A stretch of 64,000 nucleotides of DNA from Trichostrongylus colubriformis. Taxonomy: Eukaryota; Nematoda; Chromadorea; Rhabditida; Trichostrongylidae. Location of the stretch: positions 21,077,686 through 21,141,685 of the forward strand of contig OZ022261.1 in assembly GCA_963978905.1 (NCBI GenBank), in the 5' to 3' direction. Both the position numbers and the translations under genes were made by a program. Under the pieces are notes generated by a model. The model did not search any database and was not told the origin of the DNA. It saw nothing but the letters and a program-made list of their open reading frames with translations. Position 1 is the stretch's first letter. Each line of letters opens with the position of its first letter. This document shows positions 48,201 through 57,464 of the stretch, piece by piece.

Positions 48201-48896
48201 GCTGAGCGGCCGAACCGATGCCGCGACAGTTGCATGTGCAAGCAATCAGGTGACTCGCTCTGGTCCGTTTTCTGTGGTAGCCTATGGCCCTGAGATTTCT
48301 TCGCCTTTGGCTGTGTGCATATCCAGCGCAACCGGCCTGGGCAGGGACAGCCTGCAGGGGACTAAGGCGATGTCGAGAAGAGGTTGTAGCGGTTTTCGTC
48401 CCACAAGATAGCCTCACCAGGGCGTTCCTATTACTCAAGGAAGTGGCCGTCCTACCATGAGCTTGGGCGCTTTGGATTCTTTAGTCACGAAGGTCGATAT
48501 GGGGCTTGGCCGAACCCTACCCAAAGGGGTATTCCAGCCTTCGCTACAAGCTCGCACACCACGGCAAGGTAGAACCCAAGTGCGAGCTGAGTGCGAAAGC
48601 AGTTGGTTCTAGTTGAAATAAAGGAATATACTTTGAAAAGTCCCTCTTCCCTGAATTTGAAAGGATTCCATCAATGCCTTATATGATGACACACTTTTCT
48701 TTCGATGGAAGTTGAAGTAAATCACTAATCACCCACATCTGAATTTTCCCTACAACCACCACAACATTTGAAAAATTAGCATCTTGCGATTGAGTCAAGA
48801 ATTTCCAGTGAAACACACAGTCACACACACCAATAGACGCTTAGCTGCCGCATACAGTAGGATAGTTGCGTGGTTCTCATCGAACTTCAATGGAGC

Positions 48897-49817
48897 AATA
48901 TCGGTCAATTAAATTCCAACTTCTCTCTTCGTGGAACCTCGGCATTGATATTATTTTGAAACTTGTTCTGTTAAGCCAACGAGGTTGTTAGGTGGAATGT
49001 TTATTGGCGGCCTAACGTTTCGACCAGATCGTCTTCCTCAAAGGCCTAAACGTGGCTCAAGATATAGGATTTAATCCACTATACCACCAAACGTCTCATC
49101 CCTCTAGCGGTTCTTACGAAACATTCAAGAACCGCCGGAGAGAACCCCGTACGAAAGATCATAACCCACCACTCCACCACCGCACGAGTGGAACGCCGCC
49201 ACTCCGTGTCAGTTGTCGTCAGTGAATGAGAGATGCCATGATGTCCTTATACATATAGTATAATGGGGACATGCATGTCTCCCCCTCATATCAGTAGCTC
49301 GCAATGTGACGCAAATGGCAAGAGATCATTCGTAATGGATAAGCACTCATTTCGGTTGTTCATACTTGGATTTCTGCAAGAAATCCAAGTACTATGAACA
49401 ACCGAAATGAGTGCTCATCCATTACGAATGATCTCTTGCCATTTGCGTCACATTGCGAGCTACTGATATGAGGGGGAGACATGCATGTCCCCATTATACT
49501 GTATGTATAAGGACAGCATGGCATCTCTCATTCACTGACGACAACTGACACGGAGTGGCGGCGTTCCACTCGTGCGGTGGTGAAGTGGTGAGTTATGATC
49601 TTTCGTACGGGGTTCTCTCCGGCGGTTCTTGAATGTTTCGTAAAAACCGCTAGAGGGATGAGGCGTTTGGTGGTATAGTGGATTAAATCCTATATCTTGA
49701 GCCACGTTTAGGCCTTTGAGGAAGACGATCTGGTCGAAACGTTAGGCCGCCAATAAACATTCCACCTAACAACCTCGTTGGCATAACAGAACAAGTTCCA
49801 AAATAATATCGGTCAAT
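48897..49817. mobile_element. Palindromic pair of Penelope-like 3' ends with 13-bp TSD
   Basis: AATATCGGTCAAT occurs at 48897-48909 and 49805-49817. Between them lie two inverted arms, 48947-49375 and 49379-49810, about 97% identical with only about 3 bp at the centre. Each arm, read outward from the centre, starts with the last codons of a PLE protein (RNPSMNNRNECLSITNDLLP, compare NPMMNNRSEC at 3.4 kb), then the 3' untranslated tail with the hairpin (GGCCTTTGAGGAAGACGATC, then GGTCGAAACGTTAGGCC), and ends CTCGTTGGCATAACAGAACA. About 37-43 nt of extra sequence lies between the left TSD and the left arm. Both copies are truncated at the same codon, so they arose in one event. PLEs are known for inverted partial copies and a one-sided extension. 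Confidence 0.85.
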
Positions 49818-50394
49818 GTTGGGTGGCGTTCTCAGGCGAAAAACACTCTTCTTCCCGTGCGTCCGCGAAGTGAAAACGCTCTCGTCACGTGTTAAGCAGT
49901 TCGAATGATGACCACTTCCAGCCAAAAGTGCATGTCTTCATTCAAAACGAGCCCATATAGTATTCATAAGCCCAGAGAACACAACGACTTCCTTACAACT
50001 TTTCCTTGCTATTCTCCCTTATCTTTGTAGATGCCTTTTACTTCTTTGCCACTTTTTTGCCAATTCTGCCTCTTCGACTGAATCTTCATGGTTAATAGGA
50101 GCAAAAACAAGCGTTTCTTTGTATTTTTCTTTCTGGATAGTAGAGTATATAGTCGATCTTCATAAACAAAAATGAAAGGAAAATGCAGAGAGAGATATCA
50201 AGTGCTGAGATACTGCATGCGTGTTGGCCAGTGATAGCAGTAAGAGTAGAGGCTCGCGTAAGCGCATAACCCCACCAGAAGGTTTTTTGCCATAGCAAGT
50301 CATCCTTAAAGTGAAATTTGGAATTTTCCCATTTTTACAGCACTCGAAATCTGCCACGAATCCTTTGACGCCGAATTTACATTTTTTGAGCTAT
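49818..50394. other. No gene recognised
   Basis: Nothing supported. Short T-rich tracts only. Confidence 0.45.
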
Positions 50395-50690
50395 CACCAC
50401 TGTCAGGTTGGTACCAGTGGAGCTGTTTGTCTAGATGTGCTGGTCTCCTTCGGAGCTTTATTGGATGTTGCCGCTCGGCGAGTGACTCAGAGGATAAGAC
50501 TAACTCTGTCTTGCTGCGCTGGCGTTATACAGTGGCGAGGAGCACGAGACCCTTAAGGGGTCCTGAGATGAACAGAGATACTGTAGATTTCAGTAACAAC
50601 GAGCTAAGGTAATGACATCACTGTGATGCCACATCTACACAACAGATAATACGTGGGTAAGGTAGTAGAACAGGTATACATAGCATCCAC
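50395..50690 (+). repeat. Repeat, left copy flanking the gypsy-like element
   Basis: It matches 58170-58390 in direct orientation: CAGT/CACTGTC.G.TTGGTACC, GTGCTGGTC, CTTCG.AGCTTT.TTGGA, CTCGGC.AGTGACT, GCCACATCTACA and ACAGATA. The two copies lie on either side of the Ty3/gypsy-like remnant, at the positions where LTRs might be expected, but the arms are short and diverged, and the ends are not TG...CA as far as I can see. Confidence 0.5.
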
Positions 50691-50868
50691 ATGCCATCAC
50701 CTGATGGAGAGTGGTTCCGACTCCTAATTTTTTCCCTGACCGCGACGGTGCTATGAACGCGGGGATTGACTAACTCAAACGCTCCGTTGTCCTTCTCAGA
50801 GCTGTCGGCTTCATCATGCTTGGTTCTCGCGTACCGGTCTCCCTGATCGGCTTTTCGAATAGCTTTCA

Positions 50869-51090
50869 TTACGGCTTACCTCTGACGTCCCTTGACCATC
50901 TACTTTCTCCATCTTGCATGGGTCTTCGGAATGAGATTGGGCGACTGTGACGTACGCGTGTCGGATCCTGGAAGACGACGAAAGACAGCATCCTTTCTTC
51001 ACGTCGGCGTGTAAGCTGCACCTCCTTTTCCCTCTGTCGACGGTCGCGAAGCTCGGGGGACGCAATCTCGGATTTGTCCGTCTTAATCAA
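50869..51090 (-). CDS. Charged open frame, unknown
   Basis: A minus-strand frame of 73 codons containing TDKSEIASPELRDRRQREKE and VQLTRRREERMLSFVVF; the open sequence continues upstream in frame through LRLTVSDL. The strongly charged, helix-prone composition suggests genuine coding ancestry rather than chance, possibly a retroelement or a repeated nematode protein. It lies between the left flanking repeat and the gypsy integrase on the same strand. I do not recognise the family. Confidence 0.3.
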   Translation of the reverse strand: MIKTDKSEIASPELRDRRQREKEVQLTRRREERMLSFVVFQDPTRVRHSRPISFRRPMQDGESRWSRDVRGKP

Positions 51091-51483
51091 GTCGCTGACT
51101 GTCAGCCGAAGTTTATAAGAAGTAGCCTGATCTGGTAGGCACCAAATTGGCAGCAGTCACGTTGTGAATGTGTTTCGAGGTGTGTGTAGGAGGAATCTCC
51201 GTAACACTACTGTATTGGTTCCTTCTTGAATGCCGGTGTGGACTCCTCATCTAGCGGAACTATTCTGCGCACACTCTCTCCATGTGCATCCATTCCGCGC
51301 ATTATCGTCCTCGAACGAGTTCGGAAAGAATGTAAGCGAGCCTTCAGGCTTTAAACGGCGCTCAAGGGCCATCAGAACCCCACGCATGCGACGACTTTCC
51401 AGCGTCATTTCCGGTCACACGACATGATTGACGTCACTATCAATCTGATGATTTGCTTCTGCGCGAGCTTAGACCAGTTATCA

Positions 51484-51545
51484 GCAAACTATGGCATACC
51501 CATACGGCGTAGCACTGCGCGCCGTATGGATATGCCATAGTTTGC
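51484..51545. repeat. Perfect-type hairpin, 26-bp arms
   Basis: GCAAACTATGGCATACCCAT at 51484 and on to 51509 is matched by the inverse at 51520-51545 with 25 of 26 positions paired and a 10-nt loop. It could be a small MITE relic or a strong RNA hairpin. Nothing else around it explains it. Confidence 0.6.
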
Positions 51546-52229
51546 CGAGCCTGCATTCACGGGGCAAACGCATGGCAACGCTATAAAAAATCTCCGGTTA
51601 ATTATCGGTATTCGCACCAGGTATGTGCAGCAACTCTATACTAACACCTGTGGTCAATTGCGCTCCTAAATCATATGGTGTTGTCCACGGAAACACTGCT
51701 GGGTGAACAAATCTCTGTCTTCCTGCACTCCTCACAGCATAAGCTTTTAAGCATTTGTGATGGGCATCAATTGCAAGCGCTAACCCGTAAAGCGTGATAG
51801 CCGAAATTTTTCATTCGGAGCTCATCTTCCTCCTTTCTCCACCCCAACAAGCCTGTTCTGTGACCGAGGCCACATTGGCGAGCCGTAACATGTCTTCAAC
51901 CTTTTTGGATCGTGCCATCGTCAAGCCTGGTAGGGCGAGGTGGGCCATGTGTTTGAACAATCCGCACTGGCATCGAGCAGATAGGTTCAGCACGAATTTC
52001 ATTACATGTTATCGGCGAGTACGGCCTCTTTTTCCGCGACTCCTTTACGTTTCTATGGGGTCGTTAGAAATGGGTGCCGGGAGTTTCCTCGACACGTCGG
52101 AGGGCACCTTCACTGGTGTTTCAATTTTGTCAATTAAGTCAACTAACGTTGTCAGGGCACTAATTTTGCTCACGCTTATGATTGGGTAAAGCCCACTCCA
52201 AAGATTCTTTAACCTGGATTTGCGTGTCT

Positions 52230-53205
52230 ACGCTCACTGGCAATTTTTAGATATACCCTGTCGCCGGTATTCAGTGTTGACGTACTCTTTGCGTACTCTA
52301 TTCTCTCCGTCGTGATGCGACTTCATTCTTTCACGCATTCTGTCATTCATTCATTTCATGCGCGTATTCCCGTGCTATATGCGTTCAGTAAGCCAGCTCA
52401 TGGACGTAACTGCCCAAATCCACCATGTACTCACACACTGGAGTGTGCGACACTGAGTTCCCCGGCACATTGCGTCAAAGCCGTGCAATAAGAAGAATAG
52501 CAATTCTCCTGTTGATGGTGTTGTATGAGAAAATGGCAATGGCAAGATTCTATTCCCATACCTGCACTTTCTTTCGCAGCATCTTGACGACAATTTGGTT
52601 GAACCTCTCGGTTTTATTGATTTCACGGGGTTACATCGTTTGTGAACCATGTAACGTGTTCTATTCCTAAGATCTTCCTCGGTTCCCGCATCTTTTTACT
52701 GTCAAACTATCCTTTCTGATCCGAAAGCACACATTTTGGAGGTCGACATCCTGTTGCGACCAATTTTCGGGAGAATACTCTTGCAACTTTTTGTCGTATG
52801 TTAGTTATCGCATATGCTCCGCCATATACTGAGAAATGGCCGATAACTGTAAGGATGAACCAATGGCCACTACTGGTTTGACGATTTCAACACATTCATG
52901 CCTATTATCTCGTAAGACTTTGGCGCAACGATGGATTTCGAAGGGATAGTCTTAGAGTGCTGAGTATTGTGGCAAAAACATTTGCGACATTTTTGCGACC
53001 ACTTCGCCACGTTACGACTAGGTGTCTCCCTGAACTGTTTTTTGGATAAGTGTCGCATACACTTCTTTGGTTCTAAGTGTCCGGCTAGTAGACCACCATG
53101 TGTCTCTTCAAAGACCTTTTCACGCTATGACGCAGGGACAAACACTCTGCGTGGCTCGTTTTCCAACAGTACGAGCATTCCTCGTTCCATTTCAAAGTGT
53201 TGGCA
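52230..53205 (-). pseudogene. Integrase of the gypsy-like element, core mostly lost
   Basis: Minus strand. The N-terminal H2C2 zinc domain is clear: VFEETHGGLLAGHLEPKK and later QKCRKCF at about 53120-52960. The catalytic core (DDE) is not recognisable, and only about 600 bp separate the zinc domain from the C-terminal part, which reads LNTGDRVYLKIASE at about 52290-52235. The core is therefore largely deleted. Integrase would insert the element cDNA; this copy cannot. Confidence 0.7.
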
Positions 53206-53208
53206 ACA

Positions 53209-53568
53209 TCACGTGATTGTGTAACTGTCCCTTTTCCAAATCTTGAATGATTTTCCCACATACAGAATGTTTCGTAAGTCTGTGGTCCACTCCTGTTCCT
53301 TCTGCATCACCCCTACGATGAGCTCATTTGGCATGGGATCTTCGATATAAGGATCTTCCAAAGGCATCGTGATATAAGGATCTGTCCCGCGACTCAGAGC
53401 ATCTGCTATGTTGCAGACACCTCCTTTCGAATAAGTCATCTTGATAACGCACTTTTGTAAGTCCTGAGCCTCGCGGAAGATTCTAGCTGATACACTGCAT
53501 CTTTCCAATAGAGCTATTAGGACTCGATGGTCTCTAAAAACCGCAACGTAAATCCCATACACGAACAT
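53209..53568 (-). pseudogene. RNase H C-terminus of the gypsy-like element
   Basis: Minus strand. A frame of 119 codons contains FRDHRVLIALLERC, IFREAQDLQKCVIKMTYSKG and NIADALSRG, the standard end of Ty3/gypsy RNase H (the ADALSR word carries the last catalytic Asp). The linker to integrase follows, including VGVMQKEQEWTTDLRNI. The frame is open but separated from the first RNase H half by a frame break at about 53570-53640. Confidence 0.8.
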
Positions 53569-53644
53569 GTGGAATTTTTCAGACGAAAACTACCACCTGT
53601 GCTTCCAAAGCTGTCACATGATATGCAAGCACATGGATAGAACT

Positions 53645-54410
53645 TTACGGGAAAAATATTGAGTGCAACAAGCCATCTTCACCTTCGTGGCTTAATAAAG
53701 CTCCTGTTTCTTCTGTGCCAGCGTCTGTCTGTAACTTGGGCGGTCTTTTCCCAAGTCTTGCCGCTTCAATATCTAGTGAGCAAGTACTGGGGTCTCTTAT
53801 GATCTTTTTCAACTTTTTGAACGCTTTCTTCGCAAAAGGCAGCCAGATGAACCCCTTGTCATCCGAAGTGACCTCATGCAGCGGTGCTACAACCTTCGAG
53901 AAACCTAGCACAAATTTTCGATAGTAAATGCCCAGGAATGATCGAAAATCGCACGCGTTCGTGGAAGTGGGTATCTATTTATGGTCTTCACTTTTAGATC
54001 TGTGTGCAGTCTAACGCCGTCGATAACATGCCCCATAAATTCCACTTTTTTCCATCAGCATACATTTCCTCAGATTCAGCTTCACTCCTGCTTGAATACG
54101 TCCTCCATTACTTCCAGGTGTCACTCAAAGGAGTCTGTAGCTACTATTATACCGTCCAAGGTACACCTCATCACCCAGTAATGGTCCGAGTACTGCAGTG
54201 TCAACCTCACTGCTCCGCCAGACTTCACCCTGTTATCTGAGGCATCATAGATCGGCTCAGGGTTTTCTAGCAGGAATTCCTTAACACCTTTTTCAAGATG
54301 GAACCCAAATGCTTCACGTGCACGTGGAACTTCACGCGGTATTATACTTGTCTGTGATCAGTGTCTATAAGCGCTGTGCGTGAGAGTCCCATTAATTTGA
54401 CGGTTGTCAA
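53645..54410 (-). pseudogene. Protease and RT remnant with start of RNase H
   Basis: Minus strand. The protease shows KLMGLSRTALIDT followed, in the next frame, by SQTSIIPREV: the DTGS active-site word is broken by a one-base frameshift at the Gly codon (about 54365). The RT N-terminus is absent. The palm survives as LDGIIVATDS where the second catalytic Asp of the LDD box is Gly, followed by FECHLEVMEDVFKQ, VEFMGHVIDG and the connection LGFSKVVAPLHEVTSDDKG and IWLPFAKKAFKKLKK. LQTDAGTEETGALLSHE marks the start of RNase H (first Asp of TDA present). Replacement of the catalytic Asp makes RT inactive. Confidence 0.75.
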
Positions 54411-54479
54411 CATTCGCTACCCTACCACACCTTCGCATCTCGATGGCGTTACATCCGGTCCGTTTGCTTAGAGATGCGG

Positions 54480-55600
54480 TGAAAACACGTCGTTAATTTG
54501 GTCACCACTGGAGAGCTTGAAACCGGATCCATCACCTTTCTTGCACTGTCGTGAGAAGTGTTCATACTCATGACGTCTATGGCACTTCCGTGCCCCTTTA
54601 TTAGCAGCTGTCCTTTGACTTTCTTTGTCTTCAGTCACTGACCATAGGTGGGACTTCCTGCTTTGAATGAGCCTTGGACGAGTCCTTTCTACCGGTCTAC
54701 GTTCTTTTAGGACAGAACGTTGCGACTTCGAGGCGTTACGGTTTTCTTAGCGCCCATTGCGAGTGCTCTGTTATGTTCATACCTCTGCGCCATACTTTTG
54801 ACCATTTCATATACATGCTCTTTTGGAGCCAACTCCATGGTCGTGTACAGGTGAAGGTGTACTGCTCAGTCGGTTATAGTGCGACTAATTCTGACGTTCT
54901 TGTGTGCGGCAGCTCCTGGTCGGAGGCTTCTTGGTACGTCTTTTGCGTGACCCCAATTTCAAGCAGTACCCGTCACATCTCCTTCTTTGCGCAACGTCTT
55001 CAGCTTCATGTAGGTGTCTATTTGTGCAGATGACTCGTTCTCTTCGGATTATTCTCGCAACGCTTCGATCATGCCATCAAAGCCTGCTCCTTTGACTGAC
55101 CTGGGTAATGCCTCTCGGGTCACTATGCTTTAGCACGTCGGGCATGGTCAGCGCAGCAGACTACGAGCATTTCAACCCCTTAAATTGAACCCAGTGCTTG
55201 CTCACAACACCATCATGGACCCTGGTGGTCGCCCTCGTCCCTACTCAGCAGCGATCCTTCTGGTTCTGCGGAGGCTTGTTCTTCTTTTCGAGCTTAAATG
55301 TTTTATGGTTTAGACCGGTAGGCAACATTATACCATACTTGACTTACACGAGTGCGACGTCAATAGGAGCGGTAATTGGTTCAAACGTTGCGTGATACTC
55401 CAGGTTGTCGAACACGAACCGGTTGAGCTGCTCGATTATCGCGGGATTCGAAGCCGCGCTTGGCGATGCTGTACTCTGCAATGGAACCTGAAAGGATTTA
55501 CTTCGGATAATGGTAACAACGATCTGTTACTTACCTTTTTTGGCGAGGCTGTGCTTATAAGTACTTTTGCTTGATCCACCACTTCCGTAGTGTCCACGTT
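54480..55600 (-). pseudogene. gag and nucleocapsid of the gypsy-like element, with a possible 47-nt intron
   Basis: Minus strand. The N-terminal region is interrupted by a GTAAGT...TTTCAG segment at 55534-55488. After it come ASNPAIIEQLNRFVFDNLEY and, further on, FDGMIEALRE and LRKEGDVTGYCLKLGS, words typical of nematode Ty3-type gag. A nucleocapsid zinc knuckle at about 54586-54542 reads KCHRRHEYEHFSRQC: the spacing is CX2CX4HX4C but the second Cys is replaced by Arg, so it would not bind zinc properly. Several stops lie between the blocks. Gag would form the particle and package element RNA. Confidence 0.65.
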
Positions 55601-55716
55601 AAGCCGGAGCGCTAACTCGGGATGCAGCTATTGTCGTGTTCTGCTTAAGCTGACTGCTCGCTTAGTGACACTGAACCAGCTCCTCTACTTACGAGCTTAT
55701 CGAATGTAGCCTTTCA

Positions 55717-57464
55717 CAGATAGAGTTCACTTAAGCATTGTCTTGTCCCGAAGCCTCATGTTGATCCGAATGTGTGTAAGACAATGAGAGACTTCCAAAA
55801 TTTATTCCAAAAGACTCAAAACAGCTTTTACAAAAACCGGTTGCAAAAATGTTTGCAAAGGATATTTGAGCCTTACAGGCAAGCTTTCGGCGCCTAGCGC
55901 CTTTATCAAGCCTGAAAATGTACAAATTAGATGTTATTAATAGACTCTGTGTGAGAGTCTACTGGCGTATTTGTACTTTAACAACTTACTGCTGCCACAG
56001 ACCACTGTACTTACCGCCAATGTGTGTCCCTGGAACTGGAGCAGAAATGGTTGACCCACCCTGACTTAACCCTTAAATAGCGCAGATGTGCTATGACTGT
56101 GATAATATTTGATATCACACTCATTCCACAGTGCATAACACTGTAGTCATGTGATTAGCTCAAGAGAGTCACGTAGCTCATCTCTGCAATTTATTTCTGG
56201 CGGTAACCGTCTTATTTCCAGTGCCTCGAGGATTTTACTTTCCACAGTATTTTCTATGGAGCGGTGCAGTACTTTAACGATAAGGGTGGGGGGGGGGGGT
56301 GCTTCGCGGGCATGCTTTTGGGTCCTATGCTTGGAGAAACTGTTACTTGGATATGATGTTGGGTTTTGCAAGGCCCTGCGATGTTCGTCCAGCCGCTTAA
56401 AAAGGGGCCTTTTTGTTTCTCCCACGTACTTTTGCCCGCATCGCTGACATATTATTAAGTACACCGACCCCCGGACTTGACAAATTTTATCGTCAGTGCA
56501 GTAGCTGCAACCGTCCCTCCCGCATTTTTCCTCATAGGGTCTAGAGTATGTGAGCAACCGTTTTAGATTTGGAGATGGCTTGAATATAAGCTTTATAGGG
56601 AGCGAAGACTTTCTAACCACGCTGTTGACTTTCCATGCCGTATTTTCGTTGACATACGGCATTATCATGGGGATGCCGTCCGCGCTGCAATACGGTCTAC
56701 ATGTTCCTACATTTGTGCGTGTGTATCCGTTTTCACTGAGTATTCGTTCCACCATCAAATCTGCTCCATTTGAGTTTTGACCGCAAACTTTGTCCTTGGT
56801 CAAAATAAGATTGTGGACCACATTTAAGCGGCTGGACGAACATCGCAGGGCCTTGCGAAACCCAACATCATATCCAAGTAGCAGTTTCTCCAAGCATAGG
56901 ACCCAAAAGCATGCCCGCGAAGCACCCCCCACCCTTATCGCTAAAGTACTGCACCGCTTCATAGAAAATACTGTGGAAAGAAAAATCCTCGAGGCACTGG
57001 AAATAAGACGGTTATCCCCAGAAATAAATAGCAGAGATGAGCTACGTGACTCTCTTGAGCTAATCACATGACTACAGTGTTATGCACTGTGGAATGAGTG
57101 TGATATCAAATATTATCACAGTCATAGCACATCTGCGCTATTTAAGGGTTAGGTCAGAGTGGGTCAACCATTTCTGCTCCAGTTCCAGGGACACACATTG
57201 GCGGTAAGTACAATGGTCCTGTGGCAGCAGTAAGTTGTTAAAGTACAAATACGCCTGCAGACTCTCACACAGAGTCTATTAATAACATCTAATTTGTACA
57301 TTTTCAGGCTTGATAAAGGCGCTAGGCGCCGAAAGCCTTGCCTATAAGGCTCAAATATCTTTTGCAAACATTCTTGCAACCGGTTTTTGTGAAAGCTGTT
57401 TTGAGTCTTTTGGAATAAATTTTGGAAGTCTCACATTTTCTTACACACATTCAGATAGAGTTCA
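55717..57464 (-). mobile_element. Penelope-like element with inverted tail copy and 13-bp TSD
   Basis: CAGATAGAGTTCA lies at 55717-55729 and 57452-57464. Inside, inverted arms at about 55767-56400 and 56824-57453 (about 95% identical) flank a unique 423-bp centre. The left arm plus centre, on the minus strand, is a PLE 3' half with a GIY-YIG domain; the right arm, on the plus strand, repeats only the last part of the protein and the tail. Both tails carry GCTTGATAAAGGCGCTAGGC followed by GCCGAAAGC. About 37-39 nt of extra sequence (55730-55768) separates the left TSD from the left arm, as at 48.9 kb. This PLE is a different family from the 3-kb and 48.9-kb copies. Confidence 0.85.
56150..56823 (-). 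pseudogene. GIY-YIG domain of a Penelope-like protein (5'-truncated)
   Basis: The true PLE part begins at about 56823 (minus) with VHNLILTKDKVCGQ and ends at the stop near 56147. It holds a Cys motif (EEKCGRDGCSYC), then the GIY-YIG endonuclease: VYLIICQRCGQKYVGETKRP (the YIG-equivalent YVG plus the conserved Arg/EH in RLDEHRRAL), and a C-terminal ENTVESKILEALEIRRL. The reading frame is open through this region, so the fragment is well preserved, but RT is missing. The minus-strand frame extends upstream to 57067 only because it runs into the antisense of the inverted right arm; those first 80 codons are not PLE protein. Confidence 0.85.

Larger units (their letters stand above)
45640..48604 (-). 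mobile_element. RTE-like LINE copy D, nearly full length, nested
   Basis: A minus-strand non-LTR retrotransposon of about 3.0 kb. At its 3' end lies a short (TAAG)n tandem (about 45643-45656), the kind of simple repeat tail typical of RTE-clade elements instead of poly-A. The 5' end is near 48604. It encodes an apurinic-type endonuclease followed by RT and a C-terminal domain, in broken frames. It belongs to a different subfamily from copies A-C: its C-terminus has RWKAAWTAFNFIKSV, CGCETWTLTKANK and KRPPGRPPTRWSDLL. The element interrupts an older repeat. No TSD could be fixed because the host repeat is diverged. Confidence 0.85.
45340..48845 (+). repeat. Dispersed repeat, second copy, split by a LINE
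   Basis: The left piece (about 45340-45640) and right piece (about 48605-48845) together match the uninterrupted copy at 19060-19640. The left piece holds ATCATGTAACGTAAC, AGCTGATATACGAG and CGAGAAGAAACCGTAGAAAC; the right piece holds GAAAAGTCCCTCTTCCCTG, TTAGCATCTTG, TTTCCAGTGAA and ACACACACC. The minus-strand RTE-like element lies exactly at the break. Confidence 0.65.
51810..55600 (-). mobile_element. Ty3/gypsy-like LTR retrotransposon, decayed, LTRs not identified
   Basis: Minus-strand internal region in the order gag, zinc knuckle, protease, RT remnant, RNase H, integrase, plus a C-terminal extension. That order (integrase last) is diagnostic for Ty3/gypsy as opposed to Ty1/copia. Frames are broken in every domain. 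RT has lost its N-terminal half. A PLE pair inserted just 5' of gag at 55717. Repeats at 50.4 and 58.2 kb in direct orientation flank the whole but cannot be claimed as LTRs. A nearby downstream frame (51811-52002, containing FKHMAHLALPGLTMARSKK) may be the C-terminal end of the polyprotein. Confidence 0.8.

Noticed and set aside
56790..57071. Separate plus-strand GIY-YIG gene
   Set aside because: It is the inverted tail copy of the minus-strand PLE; only the last part of the protein is present and the first residues are junction sequence.
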